Assembly: GCA_902806575.1 (NCBI GenBank)
Contig: CADCXD010000001.1
Location: 372,001-436,000, forward strand
Direction of reading: 5' to 3'
DNA length: 64,000 bases
Source of the DNA: Jackrogersella multiformis
Taxonomy: Eukaryota > Ascomycota > Sordariomycetes > Xylariales > Hypoxylaceae
A program made the translations under genes and the position numbers. The notes beneath the pieces are model-generated. The model saw only the letters and a list, made by a program, of their open reading frames with translations. It did not search any database and was not told where the DNA came from. Numbering within the stretch: the stretch's first letter is position 1; the number at the start of each line of letters is the position of its first letter. Positions 47,287 to 58,035 of the stretch are shown here, in pieces.

Positions 47287-48663
47287 CGTCAGCTGTGCGC
47301 GCTGTTCGTCTTGTTGGCAACCCCGGCGCATAGAACGTCTAAGATCTGCGCAGATATTTCGGTTCTCCACCTCTAAATAAGATATCCGCCGGTTACTCTT
47401 GAATTGGCTTAAGATCGTACAGGCCGACTGCTTATACGAACGTGCCTCACAGTCAGAAGCCAACACGAATTCCTGTCGGCCACAGCCTCAACGATCGCCC
47501 AGCCCTTCAAGCTGCCAGTCCCCGGTCTCGAGGCCTGCTCTTTTCAACCTGAAGATTCTTCCACTAAAATAAATATATAGCCAAGAGCCCTGTGCTATGT
47601 ATCGCGGGTTCCGATAGGAAGCGGCGGCGGTCCGAGTCGCTATATAAATCGTTGACAAATAAAGAATCAAGTCAATCTTGGGAGGCCTTCAAATAATACG
47701 CCACGTCTTCAATAGCTACGCCTCTCTCTATCTCTTAACGCTGCTACCTGATGTGATGTGGATTTTGCGACTGCGTTTAAGGATGATGGAATACAAGCAG
47801 CCCGATCCAAGAGGAATTTAAAAAAGGGAGCAGATTCACCCGCAGGGGGAAATAAAATCAAGGAGGAGCTGAGTACCAGGAAAATGATGTAAGATGTTCA
47901 TGACATTAAGAATCAACTAAGGTTACGGTGCAGCATTTGTACGTAGTAATGTTAGAGGTAATGCTAGAAGTAGTGCTAGAAATGCAGAATGCTTGATCAC
48001 AAGGATCGGTGTCTCCAGGATATTCAAGACAATAAATCCGCATAAGGGAAAAGAGTGGCTTGCAAGCCATTTGCTTCTTTACTCGGATGGGAAAGGTTGG
48101 GGGCAGAATAGATAGTTATTTGCCAGTCATGCGGGTATGCAACGGACTTGTGAGCAAAGGTCTCTCGAGCGATGACCTAACGCCTTCGCAAAGCACACTT
48201 GAGCGGCGGAAACCTTCCAGAAGCAGACATAAGGGTGAGAGGAGTCTGGTACAATCAGCCATAAGTCAAGGCGCTGACGTACAGCCAACGTAGCGAGGCA
48301 ACTCCTGAAAGGGAAGCTGAAGCGTGCTAGGGGAATCGAATCCTATGGAGTGTCCCCGTCCCCTCCCCGGGTTAATAATAAGACTACTACGATACCTGGG
48401 TAGGTAGCTTATAGGTTTCGAAGATGATAGATAGACGCATACCTAGGAGAGGGACTAGTGTACATAGTAGAGGGATAGGGGATGGGGGATAGGGAGGGAG
48501 AGAGCTAGCTTACATAGATATTAAGAGGAATTAGACGAATAGGGAGTCGAGGCATGCGACGGGTCGGAATTGGTCTATAATTGGAACAATTAAGTGGTAT
48601 ATTAATGCTGCATACCACGTTCGATGCTTTTCCAAATGCTGGTTCGTCTCTCACGGTGCTACA

Positions 48664-48704
48664 CTGTAACAACCTTGGAACCTTGGAGCCCTGCCACGGT
48701 GGCA
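48664..48704 (+). repeat. Dispersed ~42-bp element, copy A
   Basis: Begins ACTGTAACAACCTTGGAA and ends GCCACGGTGGC. It shares most positions with 54003-54044, while the flanks are unrelated. Confidence 0.65.
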
Positions 48705-48942
48705 CACGTGCAGATATCACGCAGCTAAAGGACTTTTAGCAAGGTCCTTTCATATTTTAGAAGGAGGCTAGAGTAACAGCTGACGTCGCCCCTGGGGAGG
48801 TATCATTACTATTAGAGGGGTCGTTTTGAGGTTCGCTACTAGTGTACCTAGGTAGGTATCTAAAGGCTAGGTAGGTAGCGTTGCTACTTTGCTACTTGGC
48901 GACTTGCGACTTTACGACTTTGCGTGCGTGTGGCTTCTGATA

Positions 48943-48985
48943 GTTTTGATTTTGATTTTGATTTTGGTTTTGGTTTTGATTTTTA
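48943..48985 (+). repeat. TTTTGA/TTTTGG hexamer tandem
   Basis: About seven imperfect copies of TTTTG(A/G)(T). Confidence 0.75.
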
Positions 48986-50990
48986 ATAAAGGCCCCGTGC
49001 TGATGGGATAGGTACTATGTAGTCTAATTGGGTGACGTTGCATGAGGGGGCAACGGGGAATGGGGGTCAATATGAGAGAGATTGCAACAAGGGCAAAGTC
49101 GGGGCTGTAGACTAAAGGCGAGGCTTGCCAATGGTGCCGATGGTGTCAACGGTTCCGACGGTTTGCTGATAGGTAGATCGAAATGCATTCGAAATCATCA
49201 TTCGAAATGCATTACATTGGCTAGCAGCAGTCAGCAACAGTCAGTTCTCAATCCCGAGAGCCTTTTCCTTCCCTTTCTCTCTTTCTGACGTATATAATAT
49301 TCGATGTGATGTGCGTACGTAAACCCCTCCTACCTACCTACATACCTAGGTACATACTACTGTAGTGTAGGTAGGTCCTTGGATGGGGCGAACGCATCCC
49401 GGCATCGTACATACTACCTGTACATACTGGACGACTAGACGGGATGAGCGACAGAAACGGGATGGGGCGAATGATACGCATGTATGATTATGATTACCTA
49501 GGTAAGTATGGCAATGTATGATACCAAGGTAATGTATGGTAATGAATGCGATGGAAGGAATCCAAGTGGACGGGTATATTAAGAGCATCACCTTTCCGGG
49601 CCTAACCATTACAAGGATGGCTGAGGTTGTTTCTAGACTTCTACCCTAGCTGTCCTAGGTAGTGCTAGTACCTAATGAATAGACTTCTAATAGGTAGTAG
49701 ACTTTAACACTTCTAGGCTTATGAAAGCGGGTGATTTTGAGCATGTTGCGTGTCTGCTTATGGCCGTTTCACGGTTTGGTTGGAGCTGGAGGAGGATTTA
49801 ATGAATGTGTTGATTTTTAGTCAATTTTATTTTACCTGAAGGTAAGTATTTATTTATGTCTGTCGTTTCAATCTTCTGCAGTGCGACTGCCCCGAGCCGA
49901 CAATTGAAACATCGGAAAATTTGAAGAAAAACCTTACCAGGGCCTGGATAAGCTTTAGCGATTCCGAAGTCTTTTTTTATTGCCGACCATTTCCCGAACC
50001 TAAGGATAAGCAGCTTATCGCCTTAGCGCAACATTTAATTGTTCGCCATCCATATCCATGGCAGCACAGTAAAGCTTACAGCTGCCCACACCCACCTCCC
50101 GATCCGGCAGCTGCCAAACACGCTAGCAGAGCAAGTGAAAACTCGAACCGCGATGCGACAAAATTTTAATTCTTCTTTTCTTCTTCTTTTTTTTCCTCGT
50201 GCGGCTGGCATGATATCACATTTCCCGTGTTGCTCGGATCCTTTCTTCCTTCAGTGGAATTCCCATGGATACATAGCGTCAATCATGCCACAGAGAAACA
50301 TAATTGCAAGCCGGCGATCTCGCTTCTAATGTCGGTTCGAATTTGTCGAAGCCTTTGGTTGCTTCTTCGAACCGCGGTGAGAATGCTGGACATAAACTTT
50401 CCACTCGCTGTCGCTATTGTCATGGCTACGACGGTAGTCTGTTGAGTACCTAGGTACCTTGGTAGTATAACGGTATCTGTTGAGACATTGTCTAGTACTT
50501 ATGTAGTATGCTGTCGGTTCTAAGGGAATCACGATGGTGTGCATCCTAATATAGTTACAGTCATTGTCTTTCGGAATATAAATCTATCAATGTTAGTAGT
50601 GAAGGGAATATTCTGCGAGCTGGCAAGGGTAGCAATGAGGTCAGCTCAAATCCCCGTGGCCAACTACAGGTGCAGTTAAGTATAACTAGGTAGTCCAATG
50701 AACAATACGAATGCCAGAGCAAGAGCCGACATGTCCTACATAATTTCGGGTATTCAGTAGATGCATGCATGTACGCCATTCACCAGACTGGTCGTATTGG
50801 CCCGTGTAGACAAGAACGGAAAGCCGGTCATGAAGCATTGCGGCCATCGATTGGTATCATCTATATAGCTGCGGTCTTAAGGTATCTCGGGTCTATAACC
50901 GCATTCCATTCGTTGCCTTCATTGTCCATTGTCCATGATCATAACCGCGATTAACGCTCACTTGTACGATTTTTTCTCCTTGCTGCAGAC

Positions 50991-52188
50991 TTATTCACCC
51001 AGTTCGTCGCCAATCTTCTCGAGCTTGCCCATCTCTCTCTTCTCGCCAGACTCGCCAATGAATCTTATCCGGTCTACTCGTACCTTCTCGCCATCGCCAT
51101 CGCCGTCTACGACGAAGATCACGAGGCTCGTGACGTTCTGGTATCGGACAAATCGCAGGCCTAGATTCGCGGTGCCGTTGGAGTTCCAATCATTCTTGCC
51201 AATCTCGATGGTCTGAGTCGGGTCGATATCATCGGCGTCGTCGAAGCCAAGATTGTGTGGTCGGTTCGTGAAGATCTTGAGCGTCTTGGGTCTCATCGGG
51301 ATGTCGTCGTCGTCATCATCATCGCTACCGGTGGGAGGCAGAGAAGTGATCTGGTAAGGAAGTACGCGTCAGCTTGATGCGTAGATTTCTGTAGGGGATC
51401 GATCGGGTGTTTATATACCTGTATTGTGTGTAGCTTGATAGCTGAGTTGAATGGGGTGAAGAGTAACAGCTGCTCATCTGTATCGCTCTCCACCCAGTCC
51501 TTCTCGTCACTTGTGGCCTTGTCCTTTGATAACGCTGAAGGCTTGCTCTTGTTGAAGAGATTTCGAACAGAGAAGTACGTGTCGTCGGCATTCAAGAGTT
51601 CCAATCCACGTACGTCGATAGTGTCCGAGACGTCGGTATAACCTCGAGGTAAATCGGCTCCCCTCCAAGCGATGCCTCCGGAAGAGATGGCTCCAGAAGC
51701 ACTGCTACTACCTCCCTGGGAAGCATTCTCGATATCACTGCTCAGCTTCTCAACAGCAGATTGGAGTTGCTTCGGATTAGCTCCCTTGATCTTCTCGACG
51801 ACAGAGCCGTCACGAAAGATGATGAAGGTGGGCAGAGCCGTGACGGCGTATTCGGTGGCTACGGCCTTGGCTCCCTCGGTCTCGGTGTTAACCTTGACGA
51901 ACGTGGCTACTTTAGGACGCGAAAGAGATTTTGCGAGCTGCTCAAAGATGGGCGCGATTTGCTTGCATGGGCCGCACCAGTTCGCGTAGACTACGCGTGA
52001 GATGGATTTGTCAGTTTCGCGTCGCAAAATTAATGTCACGATGACGATAGCGGGGCTAAGTGGACAAGAGAGAGGTGCATTAATGGTAGGTACTCGAGGG
52101 AGCACTTACAGTCTGCAACCACGATACGCGAGTTCTTGAGCAACTCGCTGAATTGCTCAGACGACTGAATCTCTATAGGTTTGGCCAT
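50991..52188 (-). CDS. Thioredoxin-PITH protein (TXNL1/Txl1-like)
   Basis: Thioredoxin-fold protein with a C-terminal PITH (proteasome-interacting thioredoxin) domain; homologues bind the 26S proteasome lid. Three exons: 52188..52110, 51990..51419 and 51350..50991, giving 336 aa. The introns are 119 and 68 bp. The active site WCGPC is complete (C32, C35) in FYANWCGPCKQIAPIFEQLA, with the cis-proline region TALPTFIIFRDG. A Ser/Gly linker lies near residue 140, and the PITH domain covers about 155-336 (LLNADDTYFSVRNLFN; LLFTPFNSAIKLHTIQITSL; NVTSLVIFVVDG). An acidic Asp run precedes RPKTLKIFTNRP. Confidence 0.93.
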
Positions 52189-52897
52189 GTTTTCTTGCTA
52201 AGGGATGATGAAGTTGTCTTAGTAAGTATTACTTGGTAAATACTAAGAAGTTGTAGGTTTATAAAGCCAAAGATTTGGTCGGCGGGCAACGATGGTGGGG
52301 AGGGTGATAATCCCTGTCAATTACGACTGGGGGTCCACAAATGGAATAGTGGCATTTAGCTTTGCGTAACTTGAGCTTGCTGATTGTAAATGGTAAACTC
52401 TTGTGATTTTTTCGTGCCTCAAACATATGTTTAGGAAGGTGCTCAGTTGCCTTGTTACTACAATACCTAGGTACCTTAGGTAGTTATAAATTTTCAGGTT
52501 CCTCTTGACTTAGTTCTATCAATGGCTGCCGAATATGTTTACCAAGGTACCTACCTAGGTACTTAATTAAGAACCCTCTAGCATTTAGCTATCATCAAGG
52601 TTACGATTAACCCTTAATTCGAAAAATTTGGACTATTCGAGAACATTCATGCTACACTTAATCCAGCAGTCTTGATCTGTATAATTCTTTGATTTGATTC
52701 TATACCCGTAGGCACGACTAATTAAACCTCTATCAAGCCTCCCCTTATCCATTGCCTGCCTACCTGCCTCTCAAGAACGCAAACCCGAACTCCACGCATG
52801 TTTCCCGGTCCTAATGCAATCTAAGCCATGTTGTCTTGTCCCCCCCCCCCACGATCGTAAACGCGTAGCATGCATGCAAAAGTCATGATAGAAGCCC
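52189..52897. other. Intergenic region
   Basis: Promoter of the thioredoxin gene and 3' flank of the J-protein gene. It has TACCTAGGTACC motifs near 52465 and 52543-52562 and a C-rich run near 52841-52850. No gene is seen. Confidence 0.4.
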
Positions 52898-53796
52898 TCA
52901 GACCCCGACGACGTGGCTGAACACTCTCGTGGCCAGCTGCGCCAGCAGCCTCGCGCGGTCGTCCTGCGGCAGGTCCTGGAAGACGGCGTACACGCTCTTG
53001 CCCTTGGCGTCCCTCACGGCGCCCAGCCTGTTCCCGGCCACGGCGCCCGCCACGGCGCCGGGCATGGCGCCCACGATGAACCCCAGCACGCTCCCGCTCG
53101 CCGTGCCCATCAGGCTCCAGAACTTGGACGTCGGCCTGTTGCTGCCCTCCTCCGCGAGCCCCTCCTCGCGCAGCATCTCCTCGAACACGTCGCCGAACTG
53201 CGCGTCCTCCGCCCGCTGCCGGTCTTGCCGCGCGTTCTGCTGCGAGTCCGTGTTGCCGCCCGTGAAGAAGTTCCACGCCCACGAGTACGCGCTCTGCGCC
53301 CCTCCCGCCCCGCCGTTCTGCGGCGGCACCGACTCGTCCGGGTCCGCGAACGGGTCGCCGTTCATGCTGCCGTTGCGCCCGCGCCCGCCCCGGTACATGT
53401 CTCGCGTGTAGTCGTACTCGCGCCGCCGCGTCGCGTCCGATAGTGTGTAGTAGGCATCGTTCACGAGCTGGAACTTGCGCGTGCGGGACGCTCGCTCGGG
53501 CGAGCTGGCGGGGACTCTATCTGGGTGGGTCTTGAGGGCTGCTCTGGTCGAGTGGAAGGACTCTCAGCAAGGCATTGAAGAAGGGTTGGTACTATTAGAG
53601 CACCTATGGGGATATTTAAAGGGCGTGATGGGATATCTTACCGTTTGTAGGCATCGCGGATCTGTTGTGTAGTGGCGGTCTCGGAGACCTCGAGGATCCT
53701 GTCTATCGATTTGTTCTGTGTTAGTGGGGTTCAAATTGTAAGAGCCGGGAGGGATTTGGGTGACGAACAGTAGTCGGGAGGAGGTCTTTCAGCCAT
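52898..53796 (-). CDS. J-domain (DnaJ) protein with glycine-rich C-terminal segment
   Basis: Hsp70 co-chaperone of unassigned class. Three exons: 53796..53769, 53702..53642 and 53543..52898, giving 244 aa. The first two introns (66 and 98 bp) are placed by restoring the J-domain: MAERPPPDYYRILEVSETAT, IRDAYKRAALKTHPDRV and KFQLVNDAYYTLSDATRRRE. HPD is at residues 36-38. The middle is Gly/Arg/Asn-rich, then YSWAWNFFTGG. Near the C-terminus, GTASGSVLGFIVGAMPGAVA and GAVAGNRLGAV form a glycine-zipper-like hydrophobic stretch that could insert in a membrane. The third exon has high GC content. Confidence 0.9.
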
Positions 53797-54754
53797 TTTA
53801 AAAGTTTAAAGTGATAATAGAGAGAATTCGAATAGAAATATCAAGGTGAAGAGAGGTGAGAAGAATTTAAAAAGGTTAAGACGTCGTCGCTTGAATCAGG
53901 CTCCGTTGGGAGCTCAAGATGGTGCACGTAGGTGGGTGGTGTATTTGACATCCAATAGGGAACGTCATAGATGTGGCGTTGTCCGCAAGACTAGGTACCT
54001 ACTGTACAACCTTGGAATCTAGGAAGTTCTAGCCACGGTGGCTTGATCAGTCCGGGTCCCACTCAGCTGCCCAAACCGGTCCAGCCAGCATGAGGAGAGG
54101 CTTGGCAGACCCGCAAGTTCACCTCGGAACCAGACTAGAGCAGATGCATACTAGCCCTAAGCCTTAGGGCAGTTTTAGACTACGGCGATCCTGCAGGGGT
54201 GAGCCCAGCCACTTCAATTTGTCGGTGAACGGCCGATCCGTCCCTTCTCATTCGTAGTCCCAAACCATCGCGATGTCTTCGCAGCTTCGTCAGCAGAGAC
54301 CTTGGAACCTTTTCCTTCCCAATATTCCCAACTCAACCCATATCGCGTGCTTCCGAAGTGGGTAATTCACAACTCGAGCTCCATTCGAGTGTTCGCAGAC
54401 TGGCTGGTGCGTGCAGCCCGACCATAAAAAGATCTCCGAGACGGAAATTTTCGATCTTATTGATCTTCACGAACGATCTACTAAAGCAAGCAAGCTGTGA
54501 GAACGAGCCCTTCGTTAGCTTCAGCTCTTTTCTCTCTCTCTCATCGTCCAATCCGCCCCGCCGCGCGACTGGTATAGCTCTGCGAGACTCAACCCGACGG
54601 AATAGCATCTTAACGTCTTATCAGCTTAAAACAAGACAGCTTTATACACGCACACACGCACAAATATATATATATTATTCATCTAGTTATTTATATATCT
54701 ACTACCATATCTCATATATTTTCCACCACAGCCCCCCCAAATCACAACACAATC
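53797..54754. promoter_or_regulatory. Divergent upstream region, J-protein / Ser-rich membrane protein
   Basis: A 958-bp spacer with copy B of the dispersed ~42-bp element and an AT microsatellite (54665-54677) in the presumed 5' UTR of the + strand gene. No additional gene is recognised. Confidence 0.4.
54003..54044 (+). repeat. Dispersed ~42-bp element, copy B
   Basis: Begins ACTGTACAACCTTGGAA and ends GCCACGGTGGC, in the same orientation as copy A at 48664. Confidence 0.65.
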
Positions 54755-55729
54755 ATGGGCCTCTTCGATCAATGGGACGGCGAGTCCGTCGTCTCGAACT
54801 CGACACGCAAGTCGCGCTCCGACCACCACAAGACGTCCAAGTCGCGAGACTCGTCGCGCTCGCACCGCAGCAGCAAGAAGCACTCGGGCCTGTCGTCCTT
54901 CTTCGGCGTCGAGAGCAGCCCCAGCCACGGCGTCAACCACCACGGCGCCAGCGGTAGCAGCCACTACAGCAAGAACAACGCGTCGCGGAGCTCCTTCTTC
55001 AACCTGGGCAACGGCAGCAGCCGGAGTTTCTTCAGCCTAGGTGAGTCCCTCTGTTTCTCCCCCCTCACCCCGTTTCCCTGCTGCGCGGCCCCGTTTATGC
55101 GCCGAATCACACGCGCGCACGTATGGGAACACGCAAAGCTCTTCCGTTCACCTACATGCATGCCTACCTACATACAAACCTGCCTACATGCCTACCTACG
55201 TGTCCAACACCCGCAGCCCAGCCCAACCCTCCATCCATCCACCTAACCTCGCTAACCCGCCCCACCCCCAGGCCGCTCCAACTCCTACTACCGGCGGCAG
55301 CCACGCTCGTCGTTCCTGCAGCGCACGCTGAAGAAGCTGAAGCGGCTTCTGCGGGACCTGATGTACTACGCCAAGCGGCACCCGTTCAAGGTGTTCATGC
55401 TGGTGGTCATGCCGCTGATCACGGGCGGCGCGCTCACCGCGCTCCTCGCCCGCTTCGGCCTGCGCCTGCCCCCCGCCGTCGAGCGCATGCTCGGCATGGC
55501 CGCCCGCGCCGGCGGCGGCGACTCCATCGGCCTCGTCGGCGAGGCCGTGCGCATGGCCGGAGGCGGGGGCGGATCGCGCGGATACGGCGAGGCCGCCCGC
55601 AGCGTCTCCGTCCAGCACGCCCGCGACGGCGGCTACCAGTGGGAGAGGCAGACCGAGTACCACAGCGAGGGCCGAGGCGGAGGAGGCGGCGGCGGGTTCT
55701 TCGACGGCATACGGGATTTTTTCTCCTAG
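54755..55729 (+). CDS. Conserved fungal Ser-rich protein with one membrane segment
   Basis: Two exons: 54755..55040 and 55272..55729 (231-bp intron, GTGAGT..CCAG), giving 247 aa. The start MGLFDQWDGESVVSNSTRKS is followed by a Ser/His/Lys-rich segment (HHKTSKSRDSSRSHRSSKKH). SFFNLGNGSSRSFFSLGRSN then leads to a basic helix LQRTLKKLKRLLRDLMYYAK, which is followed by a hydrophobic stretch VFMLVVMPLITGGALTALLA (likely transmembrane). The tail is Gly-rich and ends GGGFFDGIRDFFS. I have no functional family for it. A tail that is positively charged before the membrane segment suggests an organelle- or ER-anchored protein, which is inference. Confidence 0.75.
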
Positions 55730-56272
55730 GCCGTGCAGGCCCGAGTAATTAAGGGGGGAAATGGAGGGGGAGGGGTAGCGGAGAAGGGGGGTAGGTAGGG
55801 GTAGGTAGGTATATAATGGGCACACCGGGAGTGGGTGGGCAGGTGGTGGGTCACGACAGCGTGGTGGCGGGGAGAATCGAAACGCTATACGAATACGGAT
55901 ATGAGGTACGGATGGCGTTCGGTGATGACGGCAGCGATTTTGAATCGTCCCAAGCTTCGCTTCTCACCATTCCTTCTAATTAGGCTAGAGTTGGGGTTAC
56001 GATTGATGTCTTGAGAAGAACAAGGAAAAAAAAGAGAGTATGGTTGAGAAGAATCGATACGATACCCTGATGTTAGACTTAGGATTTAGGCAAGTCGCAT
56101 TTTACGAAAGAATTTACAAAATATATGTCCAAGATACAATGTTCGTGAGAAGCGTATGTAATCATATTAACTAAGAGCTTACGAGTGCATCATTAAACCA
56201 TTCTATCAATGTTCAGGTGTTAAATAGGCGTATGCTTTTCCTATCAGGACTCTCGGTAAGACTCTACCCAGC
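55730..56272. other. Intergenic region between convergent genes
   Basis: Contains the two 3' flanks. G-rich and AT-rich stretches only; no gene is seen. Confidence 0.4.
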
Positions 56273-57340
56273 TCATTTCCCTTTCCGCTTTTTGCCACTA
56301 GTTGTCTTCTTCTTTGCAGTCGCTTGACTAGGTGACTTCCTGGCCCTAGGCCGATCGGGATCCGGCGAAGGGGATGTACGCGCGCGAATCATTTCTCTTC
56401 GGCTACCGCTCCTTGTGACCCGTCCACTACCTGCTACGTCGTCACTGGCTGTCTCGTCTTCCTGCTCGTCCAGAATTCCATGACCCCTCGATCTGCTCCT
56501 AGCTGCAGCCTTACGAGATACAGAGCTGTCTAATCTGGCAGCCGCGGCGCCATCGGCATACGCCGCGCGCGGACCCGCGGTCTGGAATTGGAAAGGGTCA
56601 CGATTGTCGCGGGACGACGATGAGGATGATTGGGGTCTGGCTGAAGGGTCAGAAGCGTGGCGCTGATTGGGGGGTGCTTGCGTGTATTGATAGTCGAAAG
56701 GCGAGGTGTCTCTGAGGCTAGATTGAGGGCGATAGGTAGATGAGGTAGAAGATGTGCCCGAGCGAGGACGGGCATGGGCTGCGTTGGGCGGATGAAAGCG
56801 TCCCATGGGCGGAGCAGTAAGCTGTTGACTTTGCTCTGTTGAAGGTAGTTTGCGGGACAAAGACTCATTGGAGCCAGATGGACCTCCACGGCGAGGGGGT
56901 GAAGGGGGATCGAAATGAGAGAGAGGGACGGCATACCGCTGTTCCTTTTCTTTGCGTGGTTTTCGGTCGTTACCGTTGCGTCGTTTTGCCGCCTCGGCTT
57001 CGGCCTGTAAGCGTTTCCGTCTGCGTTCAAGAGCTGCAAGCTCCTCCTTGTTAAGTTTAACATCCTGCTTGCCCTTGGTTTGAGCCCTCCGTATTCTCGC
57101 AAGAGCCGATTGCACTAGAGCCTCGTCAAGTTCCCTCCTAGCAGCTTGGTTTTCATCGTCCGTATCTTCTTCCTCCGATGTGGCCTGCGTGCCCTCTTCA
57201 GTTGAATCATCACCCTCGTCCTCGTCATCCGAATTTTGATAAGCATACCCTTTTCGTGACTCGCCGCCGCCACCCAAGTCGATGCCAGTGAACCGAAGCG
57301 GGTCACTAGCAAACCGTCTATTACTACCTGCTGCTACCAT
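56273..57340 (-). CDS. Basic low-complexity protein, conserved coiled-coil core; N-terminus unresolved
   Basis: Clear reading frame from at least 57340 (first in-frame ATG) to the stop, 355 aa. The same frame is open upstream to about 57522 and reads FFRGGGLGGRPRAPKFAPQW and DDSIWNTGRRVVEELLDGDD, which looks coding, but no ATG occurs there before an in-frame TGA. The true start is therefore in another exon or lies over the 3' end of PRA1. The core is DEALVQSALARIRRAQTKGK and KLNKEELAALERRRKRLQAE (charged helix), then QRYAVPLSHFDPPSPPRRGG. The remainder is Ser/Arg/Pro-rich with a basic C-terminus (KKKTTSGKKRKGK), resembling a nuclear targeting tail. I do not know a function. Confidence 0.7.
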   Translation of the reverse strand: MVAAGSNRRFASDPLRFTGIDLGGGGESRKGYAYQNSDDEDEGDDSTEEGTQATSEEEDTDDENQAARRELDEALVQSALARIRRAQTKGKQDVKLNKEELAALERRRKRLQAEAEAAKRRNGNDRKPRKEKEQRYAVPLSHFDPPSPPRRGGPSGSNESLSRKLPSTEQSQQLTAPPMGRFHPPNAAHARPRSGTSSTSSTYRPQSSLRDTSPFDYQYTQAPPNQRHASDPSARPQSSSSSSRDNRDPFQFQTAGPRAAYADGAAAARLDSSVSRKAAARSRSRGHGILDEQEDETASDDVAGSGRVTRSGSRREMIRARTSPSPDPDRPRARKSPSQATAKKKTTSGKKRKGK

Positions 57341-57504
57341 ATCAGCACCTTGTGTATCCGTATCATCACCGTCCAACAACTCCTCCACAACCCGGCGCCC
57401 GGTATTCCATATACTATCATCCTCCTCTTCTCCTCGTCCCCTCCTCGGGCGCCTCGATGGTCTTCCCCATTGGGGCGCAAATTTGGGAGCTCGCGGCCGA
57501 CCAC

Positions 57505-58035
57505 CTAGACCGCCTCCCCTGAAAAAGCCTCATCGATCGGCTTGTCCATCATAGAAGCGTGGCCAACAATGACCACGCCGCTTGCACCAATCAGCCATAG
57601 GACAGTGCTGAAAGGTGATGCAATTAGAAATAGAAGACCGCAGGTAACAAGCAAGCTGGTGTACAGCTGCGAGGACGTGGCATGAAAGGTGCCGATGGTA
57701 AGATCTTGTCCATTGAGTCGGCCAAGGAGCCACAGGCCGCCGATCAGAAGCACGAGATCAAAGAGCAGGAGAGGGTTCGTGATCAAGGCATAGATGCTGA
57801 GGAGTACAAATACCAAGGCGTAGTTGCTCGAGAATGTGCCCAGGTTGTAATTAACACGCGACTGGACTTCCCCGAAGTTTGCTGGTTTGGAGAGGCGCTT
57901 GAAATCAAGGAATTCGCCGACGGGGCGCATGTTAGCGAACCGGCTCGAGAGAGAAGTATTACGGAATCCTGCGAAGCGATCCTGAATGTTCAGGCGCGAC
58001 GTCAAGACATCAAGTGGGATCTGAATACGAGACAT
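57505..58035 (-). CDS. Prenylated Rab acceptor family protein (PRA1/Yip3)
   Basis: Intronless, 176 aa. Membrane protein of the ER/Golgi that acts with prenylated Rab GTPases. It has MSRIQIPLDVLTSRLNIQDR, then RPVGEFLDFKRLSKPANFGE and VQSRVNYNLGTFSSNYALVF, the PRA1 core, and two hydrophobic hairpins (about residues 72-108 and 122-157). The end (HASMMDKPIDEAFSGEAV) is the usual C-terminus. Its stop is within about 20 bp of the open frame of the next minus-strand gene. A T14 run (58090-58103) lies upstream, in the likely 5' UTR or promoter. Confidence 0.93.
   Translation of the reverse strand: MSRIQIPLDVLTSRLNIQDRFAGFRNTSLSSRFANMRPVGEFLDFKRLSKPANFGEVQSRVNYNLGTFSSNYALVFVLLSIYALITNPLLLFDLVLLIGGLWLLGRLNGQDLTIGTFHATSSQLYTSLLVTCGLLFLIASPFSTVLWLIGASGVVIVGHASMMDKPIDEAFSGEAV

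Larger units (their letters stand above)
47287..50990. other. Gene-poor intergenic region
   Basis: 3.7 kb without a supported gene. It holds a TTTTGA/TTTTGG tandem, one copy of a dispersed 41-bp element (48664-48704), and TACCTAGG motifs near 48845-48880, 49333-49352 and 50446-50462. Open frames of up to 101 codons show no coding signature. Confidence 0.4.

Noticed and set aside
48310..48325. GGGGAATCGAATCC resembling a tRNA B-box
   Set aside because: No A-box or cloverleaf can be drawn with the upstream sequence.
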